Assembly: GCA_903859705.1 (NCBI GenBank)
Contig: CAIONQ010000017.1
Coordinates: 62,001-126,000, forward strand
From: an uncultured Chthonomonas sp.
GTDB lineage: Bacteria > Armatimonadota > Chthonomonadetes > Chthonomonadales > Chthonomonadaceae
Direction: 5' to 3'
DNA length: 64,000 nt
Position numbers and translations under genes: made by a program. The stretch's first letter is position 1; each line of letters begins with the position of its first letter. The notes below the pieces were generated by a model. It ran no database searches. It was given only the letters and a program-made list of their open reading frames with translations, and had not been told where the DNA came from. Below, piece by piece: positions 35,161 to 44,251 of the stretch.

Positions 35161-35292
35161 TGCGGGACACTCCACAGACGCGATTACTTGCCCCACCGTT
35201 CCACATCGGGCCTCTGTATTCCTTCTGTTGCACCACTTCGTGCCCTATACGATGTACACTTGATGAGAATTGAAACGCAACAAATATCCTAC

Positions 35293-35301
35293 TGGTATAC
35301 T
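35293..35301 (+). promoter_or_regulatory. Candidate extended -10 promoter of the GT4 gene
   Basis: TGGTATACT at 35293-35301 is an extended -10 element. The nearest -35-like TTGAAA (35270-35275) is 20 nt away, too far for a normal spacer, but extended -10 promoters tolerate a weak -35. The leader would be about 95 nt. Confidence 0.35.
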
Positions 35302-35402
35302 CTTGATAGAAGAGACCGAATCTTCAGGGCTTTCGCTTTAAATCGTCATCAGCTACTGAATTAAGCTGTTGGGCCGCAAATTATGATGGGAGTACCAATT
35401 CC

Positions 35403-36653
35403 ATGCGAGTCTTGATGTTATCGTGGGAATATCCGCCCCGGATCGTAGGTGGCATAGCGCGCCATGTTGAGGAGCTGTCGTGGTCGCTGGCAGGCATACC
35501 GGGCGTAGAAGTACATGTCGTAACATGCGAGTTTCATGGAGCTCCAGAATACGAAGAGTTCAACGGCGTACATATATACCGTGTCAAAGCATATGGTGAG
35601 AACCATGCCGACTTTTTTCACTGGATACATGAACTTAACAACGCCATGCGAGATCGTGCCGCAGCTCTTATCGATCAGTGGCTAAAGCCCAAAACCAGCA
35701 GATCTAAGCCCACAGATCCCAAAAAACTTGGTTGGGACAATGGAATCATCCTGCATCCTCACGATTGGCTGTCTCACTTTGCCGCGGTAGAGCTGAAATA
35801 CAAATACAAATTACCAGTGGTTGCCACAGTACATGCCACCGAATACGGCCGAAACAGTGGCATCCACAGTGAAACAAACCGTTACATAAACAGTATTGAA
35901 CAGCAGTTAAGCCATGAGGCGTGGCGTGTTATTGTTTGTTCTGAGTTTATGAAGAAAGAAGTGAATACCGCTCTCTACACCCCTGAGGATAAAGTTGATA
36001 TCATCTTCAACGGGGTGGTTAAGCGCAAATTCAACTTCGAGTTTTCCGGCGAAGAAGCTGCAGTATTCCGGGCCAGGTTTGCCCTGCCAGATGAAAAGAT
36101 CGTGTTATTTGTAGGGAGAGGCGTTAGAGAAAAAGGTTGCCAGGTACTGATAGATGCGCTGCCCCACCTGCGTCATCGTTATTTCGCGTCCAAGCTGGTA
36201 ATAGCCGGCGGCGGAGATCGACGCCACCTAATTGAACAGGCCGTAAAACTTGGTGTTTCCGACCAGTGCCTATTCACCGGGTTTATACCAGATGACGATT
36301 TGTTACGCCTATACAAAGTGGCGGATGCCGCATGCTTCCCATCACTTTACGAGCCATTTGGCATTGTTGCTCTGGAGGCTATGGCGGCGGCAGTACCCGT
36401 GGTGGTGTCAGATGCAGGAGGTCTGCCCGAGGTCGTTGAAGCTGGAGTTACCGGCACGGTTACTCGGGCAGATGATCCTATAAATCTGGCAGATGGAATT
36501 GCCGCTATTTTCAGAGATCCTGAAACAGCAGCAGCAATGGCAGCTGAGGCGTTGAACCGCGTAGACACCATATTCAATTGGGACAATCTGGCTGAACAGA
36601 CTGTCGCCGTGTACAATAGAGTATGGGATGAATACCAGGCAAGCAACTGGTGA
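35403..36653 (+). CDS. Family 4 glycosyltransferase (glycogen-synthase-like)
   Basis: This 416-residue cytoplasmic GT-B enzyme of family GT4 opens with LSWEYPPRIVGGIARHVEEL, the GT4/GT5 glycine loop that binds the nucleotide sugar. It has VLFVGRGVREKGCQVLIDA at the start of the C-terminal domain and the E-x7-E donor motif in EPFGIVALEAM, followed by VVVSDAGGLPEVV. The length is normal. Related enzymes build glycogen, maltooligosaccharide phosphates or surface glycans. No companion gene decides which. GGAG lies about 10 nt before the ATG. A secreted protein and a GH27 gene follow on the same strand. Confidence 0.85.
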   Translation: MRVLMLSWEYPPRIVGGIARHVEELSWSLAGIPGVEVHVVTCEFHGAPEYEEFNGVHIYRVKAYGENHADFFHWIHELNNAMRDRAAALIDQWLKPKTSRSKPTDPKKLGWDNGIILHPHDWLSHFAAVELKYKYKLPVVATVHATEYGRNSGIHSETNRYINSIEQQLSHEAWRVIVCSEFMKKEVNTALYTPEDKVDIIFNGVVKRKFNFEFSGEEAAVFRARFALPDEKIVLFVGRGVREKGCQVLIDALPHLRHRYFASKLVIAGGGDRRHLIEQAVKLGVSDQCLFTGFIPDDDLLRLYKVADAACFPSLYEPFGIVALEAMAAAVPVVVSDAGGLPEVVEAGVTGTVTRADDPINLADGIAAIFRDPETAAAMAAEALNRVDTIFNWDNLAEQTVAVYNRVWDEYQASNW

Positions 36654-36753
36654 TACCAGCTTTAGCTCCGGTAAACCAGTAACTCTGTTGCAAGACTAGC
36701 TGAGAATTGACTGTGTACCGATACAATGAGAACAATCCAGGAGAATTGCTAAG

Positions 36754-37530
36754 ATGAACTTTCGTGCTTCCAGGCCGCTGATTGCGGCCGTAGTTGGTAT
36801 CATTGCCCTTGCACCGGCCGGCGCCCGCGCGGACGATGCAGTTACCCTGAAGTACACCGACAAAGTTGGTGACAAACTTCGACAGCAGATCGTCATTAAG
36901 GCCTCTGTACAGGGCATTGATGCTATCATGACCAACATCCAGCAGTCATTGATCAAAGAGATCAAAGATACTGGCGATGTTACACTTTTAGTTACCGATG
37001 AGGGCGGCACGCTTACACTCATGGGCAACGATCAGAAGCAGGAACCCAGCCCAGACGTAACCATCAAACGCGACAAAACCGGTAAGATCTCATCCTGGAA
37101 GCCAGCCACAGACATTACCGGGGCACTTCCGCCGGAGTTCCTTCAGACATCTGCCCAGTTTAACACTGTGATCCTGCCTACCACGCCTGTTAAAGAAAAA
37201 GACACGTGGAAGCTTGAGCTGGACAATCCAATGTTCAAGGCCAAGAAGATCAAGATTGAGAACACCTATGTTGGCATCGAAAAGGTCGATGGCGTCGATC
37301 TCTGGAAGATTAAGCAGACCGCCAATGTACCAACCGATGGCGAGGGCGGCGTAGCTGTTTTCGAAGGCACTTTCTGGCTCAACCCTGCAACAGGTCGGCC
37401 CGCAAAAGTTGAGGGTAAGGCTAAGGATGTTCCGTCTCAGTTCGGCAAACTTTCCTTTACCATAACAATTACGCCCGCTAAGGCTGCCACTGCCGCCACT
37501 GCGCCAGATAAGGCTGCCGCGCCGAAGTAA
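36754..37530 (+). CDS. Secreted protein of unknown function
   Basis: The 258-residue protein has a good signal peptide (cleavage after ARA near residue 26). The mature body is made of repeated short beta-strand segments: VTLKYTDKVGDKLRQQIV, GDVTLLVTDEGGTLTLMG and WKIKQTANVPTDGEGGVAVFEG. It resembles the small family of exported beta-rich proteins annotated DUF6263 or hypothetical. The last 20 residues are an Ala/Lys/Thr/Pro-rich tail. AGGAGA lies upstream of the ATG, and the gene precedes the GH27 alpha-galactosidase by 31 bp, so the two are probably co-transcribed. No catalytic motif was seen. Confidence 0.75.
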   Translation: MNFRASRPLIAAVVGIIALAPAGARADDAVTLKYTDKVGDKLRQQIVIKASVQGIDAIMTNIQQSLIKEIKDTGDVTLLVTDEGGTLTLMGNDQKQEPSPDVTIKRDKTGKISSWKPATDITGALPPEFLQTSAQFNTVILPTTPVKEKDTWKLELDNPMFKAKKIKIENTYVGIEKVDGVDLWKIKQTANVPTDGEGGVAVFEGTFWLNPATGRPAKVEGKAKDVPSQFGKLSFTITITPAKAATAATAPDKAAAPK

Positions 37531-37561
37531 GCGGTGCAATCCGAGTATAGAAGGCGACTAA

Positions 37562-39544
37562 ATGAATTTTAAGAGGACTTTCAACCTCGTCGCGATGTCG
37601 GGAGCATTTTTGCTCCCGACATTTTGCGCCATGGGTCAGCAGGATGCTGATGTAGTGCGCGCTGAAATGGCGCCTAAGAACGCCATTTTTCTGGAGACAC
37701 TTAACCTCAGCAATGTAATTCAGGACTGGGGCACTCCGGGCGTTGGCAAATCTGTTGATGGCAACCCAATAACACTTGGTGGCCAGGTATTTCGCCATGG
37801 TATTGGCACTCATGCTAAGAGCGAACTGGCACTCGATCTCAAAGGTGGCGCCAGGCGGTTCGTAGCGATGGTTGGCCTGGATGACGAACGCAAGGTTAGT
37901 AGCGGCACCGTAACCTTTCAGGTATTTGTTGATGGCAAGAAGGTAGCCGAATCCGGTGTAATGAAAGCTGGCCAGGCACCAAAACTTCTGTCTGTTGACC
38001 TTACTGGCGCTAAGCGCCTGCTGCTTGTTGTAGGTGATGCAGACGATGGCATCACAAACGATCATGCAGACTGGGCTGGCGCTGCCATTCTACTGAATGA
38101 TAATGCCCAGAAGCCAGTGACTGTTGGAGTTCCTGTTGAGCCAGCGCGTATCGCTCTGGTGGCATCTTCCCCAGTACCAGCAATTCATGGGCCACGCATT
38201 GTGGGCGGCACACCTGGCAAACCTTTTCTGTTCTTGATCCCGGCCACTGGTAAAGGGCCACTTAGCTTTTCTGCAAAGGGCTTGCCCGCCGGCTTATCGC
38301 TTAACCCTGGTACAGGAGTGATTGCAGGCACGGTAAAGGTGGCTGGCACTTACACAGTTCAGATTTCTGTAAAGGGTTCTGCGGGCGCAACTTCCCGTAA
38401 AATTACCATCGTTGGCGGAGAGCACAAGCTTGCGCTTACACCCCCTATGGGTTGGAACTCTTGGAACGTGTGGGCAGGTGAAGTTGATGATGCCAAGGTA
38501 CGTGCAGCGGCCGATGCAATGATTTCTAGCGGCCTCGCAGCACACGGCTTCCAGTACGTAAATATCGACGATACCTGGGAAGGCAACCGGGATGCCAGCG
38601 GCGAGATCCTGACTAACAACAAGTTCCCCGATATGAGGGCCACTTCAGACTATGTTCATAGCAAAGGGCTGAAGATTGGCATCTATTCCTCACCGGGGCC
38701 AAAAACCTGTGCTGGATTTGAAGCAAGCTACCAGCATGAGGTACAAGATGCTAACACGTACGCAAAGTGGGGAATCGATTACCTTAAACACGACTGGTGT
38801 TCTTATGGCGGCATTGCCAAAAACAATAGCCTGGAAGAGCTGAAGAAACCTTACGTTATCATGCGTGATGCGCTGTACAACTCTGGCCGCGACATCCTGT
38901 ATAGCCTTTGCCAGTACGGCATGGGAGACGTATGGACCTGGGGCACCGAGGTTGGCGGCAACTGTTGGCGCACAACCGGTGACATTAACGATAGCTGGGG
39001 AAGCCTTCGTGGCATTTACAGCAGCCAGGTTGGCCATGAGAAGTATGCAGGGCCAGGCCACTGGAATGATCCTGATATGCTGGTTGTTGGGGCAGTTGGC
39101 TGGGGCAATCCTCATCCGAGCCACCTTACGCCAAACGAACAGGTACTTCACATATCCATGTGGTGCTTGCTTTCGTCGCCGCTGCTAATCGGCTGCGATA
39201 TGGCCAAGATGGATCAGTTTACCGTTGCTTTGCTCTCTAACGATGAAGCACTGGATATCAACCAGGATCCACTGGGCAAGCCAGCCGGCAGAACATGGGA
39301 GAAGGAGGGACTGGAAGTATGGTCTCGAAAGCTCTTCGATGGTACTACCGCAGTCGGCCTTGTAAACAGCACCGTACAGGCTGCTAAAATCAACGCAGAC
39401 TGGAGCCTCCTTGGAGTTAAAGGGAGCCAACCAGTGCGTGATCTGTGGTTGCACAAGAACGTTGGCAGCTTCAGCGGCAGCTACTCTGTTGAAGTGCCGG
39501 CACATGGTTGTGTGCTATTGAAAATCGGTAAATCGAAAGAGTAG
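37562..39544 (+). CDS. Secreted GH27 alpha-galactosidase with NPCBM and Ig-like domains
   Basis: This 660-residue exported glycosidase has a signal peptide (about 25 residues) and an NPCBM domain (about 40-165, with GQVFRHGIGTHAKSE and LVVGDADDGITNDHADW). A putative Ig domain follows (about 195-285, with KGLPAGLSLNPGTGVIAGT), then the GH27 barrel (from about 290). The barrel has PPMGWNSWN, the nucleophile Asp in LKHDWCSYG near residue 409, and the acid/base Asp in TTGDINDSWG near 475. It releases terminal alpha-galactose from galactomannan, raffinose-type or pectic side chains. Some GH27 members act on beta-L-arabinopyranose, so specificity is not certain. It ends at a strong hairpin shared with the convergent SDR gene. 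Confidence 0.92.
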   Translation: MNFKRTFNLVAMSGAFLLPTFCAMGQQDADVVRAEMAPKNAIFLETLNLSNVIQDWGTPGVGKSVDGNPITLGGQVFRHGIGTHAKSELALDLKGGARRFVAMVGLDDERKVSSGTVTFQVFVDGKKVAESGVMKAGQAPKLLSVDLTGAKRLLLVVGDADDGITNDHADWAGAAILLNDNAQKPVTVGVPVEPARIALVASSPVPAIHGPRIVGGTPGKPFLFLIPATGKGPLSFSAKGLPAGLSLNPGTGVIAGTVKVAGTYTVQISVKGSAGATSRKITIVGGEHKLALTPPMGWNSWNVWAGEVDDAKVRAAADAMISSGLAAHGFQYVNIDDTWEGNRDASGEILTNNKFPDMRATSDYVHSKGLKIGIYSSPGPKTCAGFEASYQHEVQDANTYAKWGIDYLKHDWCSYGGIAKNNSLEELKKPYVIMRDALYNSGRDILYSLCQYGMGDVWTWGTEVGGNCWRTTGDINDSWGSLRGIYSSQVGHEKYAGPGHWNDPDMLVVGAVGWGNPHPSHLTPNEQVLHISMWCLLSSPLLIGCDMAKMDQFTVALLSNDEALDINQDPLGKPAGRTWEKEGLEVWSRKLFDGTTAVGLVNSTVQAAKINADWSLLGVKGSQPVRDLWLHKNVGSFSGSYSVEVPAHGCVLLKIGKSKE

Positions 39545-39572
39545 TACTGAATAGCTTCTTCAAGCAAGAAAA

Positions 39573-39601
39573 GGGCTCCCAGGCTAATCGCCTGGGAGCC
39601 C
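39573..39601. terminator. Bidirectional intrinsic terminator between GH27 and SDR genes
   Basis: A 12-bp perfect stem, GGGCTCCCAGGC 39573-39584 paired with 39590-39601, has a 5-nt loop. On minus it is followed by TTTTCTTG and on plus by TATTTCATT. It terminates both convergent genes. Confidence 0.9.
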
Positions 39602-39631
39602 TATTTCATTCTACACACTCGGCAATCGCCG

Positions 39632-40390
39632 TTACATCGACATTCCGCCGTCAACCGTCAGGCTACAGCCCGTGAGGAAGGATCCCTCGGCAGATGCGGC
39701 AAACAGCGCTGCGTAGGCAACATCATCCGGCGTACCAAGCCTGCCAATTGGCTGTCTGGCTTCAAAGGCCTTGCGTGCCTCAACGGGATCTGGCGAGGAA
39801 TTGATCCGCTCGGTAAGTGAGGGCGTCTCAATGGTTGCCGGGCAAATGTACACCGCCCGTATCTTCTCAGGAGCGTAATCCATTGCTACAGCACGGGTTA
39901 ACCCTACTACCCCACCCTTTGCTGCAGAGTAGATTGCGCGGTTAACAATACCCATGGTGCCAGCTACGCTTGCCATATTGAGAATGACGCCGCCGCCCTG
40001 AGCGCGCAGAAGCGGCACACCATATTTGCAACCCAGAAACACAGATGTTAGGGTTGTGCCGATTTGCTGATTCCAATCCTCAACTGATGACTGTTCAACA
40101 GTGCCCTGTTTAACAATGCCGGCATTGTTAAACACTATATCAAGTTTGCCAAAAGCCGCAATCGCCGCATCAAACATGGCTGCAACCTGAGCTTCGTTAG
40201 AAACGTCAGCTTTAACAAAGGCTGCCTTGCCTCCAGCATCAACAATTATCTGAACTGTCTCTGCCCCGGTAGTCTCGTTCAGGTCCACAACAACAATGTC
40301 GGCACCTTCTTTAGCAAACAGAACAGCCGTTGCACGCCCAATCCCTACACCTGCGCCAGTGATGAGCGCTGTTTTCCCAGCCAATCGCAC
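39632..40390 (-). CDS. Short-chain dehydrogenase/reductase (SDR)
   Basis: This 252-residue NAD(P)-dependent oxidoreductase has the classical SDR length. It has the cofactor motif TGAGVGIGRA, NNAG near residue 90, catalytic Ser in MASVAG and the Y-x-x-x-K pair in YSAAKGG. The C-terminal FLTGCSLTVDGGMS closes the fold. An Asp at the end of beta-2 (VVVDLN) suggests NAD preference. The GTG at 40390 is chosen because AGGAGG lies 8 nt upstream; longer in-frame starts at 40417 and 40453 lack such a site. It diverges from the HPPD operon. A perfect TATAAT lies at 40453-40458. The substrate, perhaps a sugar or polyol, is unknown. Confidence 0.9.
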   Translation of the reverse strand: MRLAGKTALITGAGVGIGRATAVLFAKEGADIVVVDLNETTGAETVQIIVDAGGKAAFVKADVSNEAQVAAMFDAAIAAFGKLDIVFNNAGIVKQGTVEQSSVEDWNQQIGTTLTSVFLGCKYGVPLLRAQGGGVILNMASVAGTMGIVNRAIYSAAKGGVVGLTRAVAMDYAPEKIRAVYICPATIETPSLTERINSSPDPVEARKAFEARQPIGRLGTPDDVAYAALFAASAEGSFLTGCSLTVDGGMSM

Positions 40391-40452
40391 GGTCGGTTCC
40401 TCCTGAGTGCCCCGCATAATAGCCAGGCCATCTCCACAGAATTCGTGCTCCA

Positions 40453-40481
40453 ATTATACCGGCTAAGCCCTGATCTGGAAT
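40453..40481 (-). promoter_or_regulatory. Candidate promoter of the SDR gene
   Basis: Read leftward, TATAAT occupies 40458-40453, with a weak -35 (ATTCCA at 40481-40476, 17-nt spacer). A start near 40446 gives a leader of about 56 nt to the GTG at 40390. Confidence 0.45.
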
Positions 40482-40548
40482 GAACCTGGAGGTTGAATCG
40501 AGAATATATAGGGTGTAAGCGTAATGCATTGGATTGAGGGAGAGTAAC

Positions 40549-41649
40549 ATGACTGGTATGCCCGTTAACGGTATTGATCACATTAGATTTGTGGTTGGAA
40601 ATGCAAGGCAGTCTGCATATTTCTATAGAAATGCATTTGGCTTCGATGTAATTGGGTACGCTGGGCTCGAAACAGGAATGCGGCAGGAGTCTGGCTACGT
40701 TTTGCGGCAAGGGAACATCATTCTGGTGTTGACCTCGCCACTCCGTCCTACTCACCAGTTTAACAGCCGACTTACGATGCATGGTGATGGCGTTGCAGAT
40801 GTTGCATTCTCAGTTTCCGATGTGGAAGAGGCCTACCGAATTGCTCTGCGTGCCGGTGCAGAGGGTGTGCGAGCACCGGAAACTATCAAAGATGCCCATG
40901 GCAGTGTAGATATGGCCGTCGTAAAGACTTATGGAGATACAACTCACACCCTCATAAATCGGAGCCATTATACTGGGCTGTTTATGCCGGGTTATCAGCC
41001 AATTGAGCCAGAGCGCTACTCTGCGCGCCGCTCACGAGAAACCGGATTAAGGGATATTGATCACATTGTGGGGAACGTTGAAGCCGGACAGATGAACTCC
41101 TGGATATCCTACTACGAAAACGTAATGGGTTTCGAATCCATCCTTGCATTCGACAAACGTGAGATACATACCAGCACAACTGCCCTGCACTCACGTGTTG
41201 TGCGCGGCGCAAATGGTAGTGTTACTCTGCCCATTAATGAACCTGCATCGGGCAATCGGCGCTCTCAGGTTGATGAGTTTCTATATTTCTATAGCGGCCC
41301 TGGTGTTCAACATATTGCGCTTACAACCGATAATATCGTAGATACGGTTGAAGTGCTGCGAGAAAATGATGTGTCGTTTCTACCAGTACCAGATAAGTAC
41401 TACGAAAACCTTGAAAAGCGCGTAGGAGCCCTGAGTGTAGAAATATCCGATCTAAAGCGCCTCGGAATTGTTGCAGATAGAGACTCTAACGGATGCCTGT
41501 TGCAAACATTTACGAAGCCAGTCTCGGATAGACCAACCGTGTTCTTTGAGATCATCCAACGGCACGGAGCAACCACCTTCGGACAACAAAACTTTACGGC
41601 CCTGTTTGAAGCAATAGAAAAGGAACAGGCCGCACGCGGCACACTTTGA
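40549..41649 (+). CDS. hppD: 4-hydroxyphenylpyruvate dioxygenase
   Basis: This 366-residue two-domain vicinal-oxygen-chelate enzyme converts 4-hydroxyphenylpyruvate to homogentisate in tyrosine catabolism, using non-heme Fe(II). The three metal ligands fit: His in DIDHIVGN near residue 170, His in GVQHIALTT near 254, and Glu in VFFEIIQR near 333. The length and the C-terminal QRHGATTFGQQNF are typical. Start ATG 40549, with AGGGAG 6 nt upstream. It heads an apparent operon: a tandem pair of ATPase genes begins 17 bp after its stop, then a flavin reductase. No homogentisate dioxygenase or fumarylacetoacetase is in the window. Confidence 0.93.
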   Translation: MTGMPVNGIDHIRFVVGNARQSAYFYRNAFGFDVIGYAGLETGMRQESGYVLRQGNIILVLTSPLRPTHQFNSRLTMHGDGVADVAFSVSDVEEAYRIALRAGAEGVRAPETIKDAHGSVDMAVVKTYGDTTHTLINRSHYTGLFMPGYQPIEPERYSARRSRETGLRDIDHIVGNVEAGQMNSWISYYENVMGFESILAFDKREIHTSTTALHSRVVRGANGSVTLPINEPASGNRRSQVDEFLYFYSGPGVQHIALTTDNIVDTVEVLRENDVSFLPVPDKYYENLEKRVGALSVEISDLKRLGIVADRDSNGCLLQTFTKPVSDRPTVFFEIIQRHGATTFGQQNFTALFEAIEKEQAARGTL

Positions 41650-41666
41650 GTTAGGGTGGGCAAACA

Positions 41667-42542
41667 TTGGTTAAACCGAGAAAGAGCACCGCAATTGGCC
41701 TGAATGCTACTCCCGGCTACTATAGACGCGTTCAAGTGGAGTTAGCAGGTTCGGTTGAAGAAGACGATCCGGACCACACCCAGTACCCCTTCTGCCTACC
41801 GGTGGTTCAATCCATGTTGCGCCAGTATCCGGATGGATTGCCGCTGCACCCACATATAACCATTTTCTGTGGCGAAAATGGCAGTGGCAAATCCACCCTG
41901 TTGGAAGCAATCGCTGGCGCGGCCGGGATCAATCCTGAGGGCGGCAGCAAGAACCTGATGTACCCTACCAGGGTAACTTCCTCCACACTAAATAGTTACT
42001 TGAAACTCCACCGTGGCGCGCGTAAAGAGCGAGATGGGTACTTTCTTCGAGCTGAGTGTATGTACAACGTCGCCACCGCACTCGAAATTCTGGATAAAGA
42101 AGGTGCAGGCGAACGGCTACTGGATGGATATGGCGGTGAGAGCCTGCACGACCAATCCCATGGGGAATCGTTCTTTGCTCTGCTTCAGAACCGCCTGTAC
42201 GGCGATGGATTTTATCTTTTCGATGAGCCAGAGGCCGCCCTGTCGCCCTCAAGACAATTCTACTTATTGCGGCAGATGCACCTGCTGGCTTATACAAAGA
42301 ACTGCCAGATAATTATAGCAACACACAGCCCAATTCTGATGGCAAGCCCGGGAGCTCAGCTCTATCAGATAAATCGCGATTCAATCCTGCCGTGTAAATA
42401 CACAGAAACAGATGCCTTCCGGGTGATGCGAGCGTATCTCGCTGATCCAGCAACTGCCGTCAGCCGTGCCATGCATGACGCAGAGGCGGAATTACAACCG
42501 CGGCGCACTCGCAAATCGAGACCCACAAAGGAGCCCTCCTGA
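41667..42542 (+). CDS. AAA/ABC-type ATPase, first of a tandem paralogous pair
   Basis: This 291-residue stand-alone SMC/ABC-like ATPase resembles the predicted ATPases of COG3910. It has Walker A GENGSGKSTLLEAI, a signature-like QSHGESFFALLQNR, Walker B with catalytic Glu in YLFDEPEAALSP, and the switch His in ATHSPILMASP. There is no long coiled coil, so it is not a true SMC protein. It starts at TTG 41667, with AGGGTGGG 8 nt upstream. Its stop overlaps the ATG of the next gene in TGATG. The neighbour is a clear paralogue, and the Arg-rich C-terminal tail (PRRTRKSRPTKEP) is absent there. The role is unknown; no nuclease partner is adjacent. Confidence 0.85.
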   Translation: MVKPRKSTAIGLNATPGYYRRVQVELAGSVEEDDPDHTQYPFCLPVVQSMLRQYPDGLPLHPHITIFCGENGSGKSTLLEAIAGAAGINPEGGSKNLMYPTRVTSSTLNSYLKLHRGARKERDGYFLRAECMYNVATALEILDKEGAGERLLDGYGGESLHDQSHGESFFALLQNRLYGDGFYLFDEPEAALSPSRQFYLLRQMHLLAYTKNCQIIIATHSPILMASPGAQLYQINRDSILPCKYTETDAFRVMRAYLADPATAVSRAMHDAEAELQPRRTRKSRPTKEPS

Positions 42543-43309
42543 TGGGCCAATTATTTGTTGAGCCAGATATGTACGGCAGCCGCTACATAAGATCTGTTGA
42601 GTTACCAGCAGAGCAAATACCGGATCGCAGATACCCATTCAATATCCCGGCTATCAGGCACCTGGGTAGGCTACCGCTTCACCCTCGTGCAACATTTTTC
42701 GTCGGCGAAAATGGAACTGGCAAGTCCACGCTTACCGAAGCCATAGCGGCCCTCGTTGATCTGAATCCTGAGGGTGGAAGCAAGCATCATCGCTTTGAAA
42801 CGAGAGCCTCTGAGTCACGATTGAAGGACTATCTGCGGATTCAGCGCGGCATCATGCGGGAAACAGACGGTTTCTTTCTTCGTGCTGAGGGAATGTACAA
42901 CGTTGCAACCAGCCTGGAAGAGCTGGGAATTTCACCTTCAAGTTATGGCGGAGTACCTCTACATTCCAGATCTCATGGCGAAGCATTTTTGGCCGTTGCC
43001 ATTCACAGGTTCCGTGGCAATGGCCTATATGTAATGGATGAACCCGAATCGGCACTTTCACCACGCCGACAAATCGAAATGGTAAAGCGCATCCATTTGC
43101 TGGCAGAAACAAAGAACTCTCAGTTCATAATCGCAACCCACTCACCCATATTGTTGAGTTATCCGCAAAGTGTAATCTATCAGTTTGATAACGATGGCAT
43201 ATCCGAGGTTGAGTATGATGAAACTGAAATCTTCAGAACCATGCGTGATTTCACTTCCAGCGCAGATATCTTCCTGCATCATTTACTTGGTGACCTCAGC
43301 TTTGATTGA
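42542..43309 (+). CDS. AAA/ABC-type ATPase, second of a tandem paralogous pair
   Basis: This 255-residue paralogue of the preceding protein shares the same order of motifs: GENGTGKSTLTEAI (Walker A), RSHGEAFLAVAIHR, YVMDEPESALSP (Walker B) and ATHSPILLSYP. Long identical stretches such as LNPEGGSK and MYNVAT indicate an origin by tandem duplication. Its ATG overlaps the upstream stop by one base (TGATG), so translation is coupled and the two products could form a heterodimeric ATPase. No signal peptide or membrane segment is present. The flavin reductase gene follows after 56 bp. The function is not known. Confidence 0.85.
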   Translation: MGQLFVEPDMYGSRYIRSVELPAEQIPDRRYPFNIPAIRHLGRLPLHPRATFFVGENGTGKSTLTEAIAALVDLNPEGGSKHHRFETRASESRLKDYLRIQRGIMRETDGFFLRAEGMYNVATSLEELGISPSSYGGVPLHSRSHGEAFLAVAIHRFRGNGLYVMDEPESALSPRRQIEMVKRIHLLAETKNSQFIIATHSPILLSYPQSVIYQFDNDGISEVEYDETEIFRTMRDFTSSADIFLHHLLGDLSFD

Positions 43310-43365
43310 TCCTGCCGTATCGGCAGACGGTCTGTTCGTAATGATGCACAAAGGAGTAAGAATTG

Positions 43366-44016
43366 ATGTCCGACGTTACACCAGAGTTTCTTTCGATCGA
43401 TCCTGCGGATCTCCCGGCATCTGATGCATATGCCATTATGCTGCATTGTGTGGCACCTCGCCCTATCGCATTTGTATCCACGCTTTCAGCCGATGGCATT
43501 CCCAATCTGGCGCCGTTCTCCTACTTCATGGCTGGCGGAGCAAATCCGCCATCCGTAGTGATAAGTCCCACTACCCGCCCTGATGGCAGCAAGAAACACA
43601 CCCAGACAAACATTGAGGCCACAGGTGAGTATGTAATCAACGTAGTAACAGCCGCAATTGCCGAGCAGATGAACCAGACCAGCGCAGACTATCCCGAAGG
43701 GTATAGCGAGTGGGAACCATCTGGCCTGCACCCACTAGCAGCCGTAAAAGTTAAACCCGCCCGTGTTGCAGAAAGCCCTCTCGCCATTGAGTGCCGGCTA
43801 CACACGGTTGTAGGGCATGGCACTGGCCCCCTGTCTGCCAACTATATAATTGGCGAAATAGTTCAGTTCCATGTACGCAAAGACCTGTTGCGTGAAGATG
43901 GGCGAATTGATGCAAGGCGGGTTGGATATGTTGCCCGCATGGGCGGTAGCTGGTATGCACATGCAGAGCCAGAGAATATGTTTGAACTGGCACGCCCCGC
44001 AGCACCCAACCTCTAA
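43366..44016 (+). CDS. Flavin reductase-like FMN-binding protein
   Basis: This 216-residue split-barrel flavoprotein belongs to the flavin reductase-like family (PF01613). Characteristic segments are PRPIAFVSTLSADGIPNLAPFSYF, PPSVVISPTTRPDGSKKHT and TGEYVINVV. Such proteins bind FMN and serve as flavin reductases or flavoredoxins that feed a partner oxygenase. The ATG at 43366 is used, with AAGGAG 9 nt upstream; a TTG one codon earlier is an alternative. It is the last gene of the HPPD-ATPase-ATPase unit. A flavin supply to the aromatic degradation step is conceivable, but HPPD itself needs no flavin. Confidence 0.87.
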   Translation: MSDVTPEFLSIDPADLPASDAYAIMLHCVAPRPIAFVSTLSADGIPNLAPFSYFMAGGANPPSVVISPTTRPDGSKKHTQTNIEATGEYVINVVTAAIAEQMNQTSADYPEGYSEWEPSGLHPLAAVKVKPARVAESPLAIECRLHTVVGHGTGPLSANYIIGEIVQFHVRKDLLREDGRIDARRVGYVARMGGSWYAHAEPENMFELARPAAPNL

Positions 44017-44251
44017 GGGCCCTTTTGTGTAATTAGGGCAGCCTGCTTCAGAAGAGTGTCCCGCAACCACGTGAGCCCTTCACCACACAGGGCTCAGTGG
44101 CCGTGCGATCATGGCCACCAAAGGTATCGAATTTGCCTTCGTCCCAGGGGAAAACCACTTTGCAAATGTTCAAGGCATGAAAAGGTAGCGCATACTCACT
44201 GCAGTTTTACTGCCGATTTGAATATCTTATCGCACAATGCAGCATCGCCCG

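Noticed and set aside
41667-43309. Anti-phage defence module based on paired ATPases
   Set aside because: No nuclease, methylase, reverse transcriptase or toxin domain lies beside them; the neighbours are metabolic enzymes.
44073-44095. Hairpin GAGCCCT/AGGGCTC as terminator between the flavin reductase and cytochrome genes
   Set aside because: No U-run follows on either strand and the stem is only 7 bp; it may still be a regulatory palindrome.
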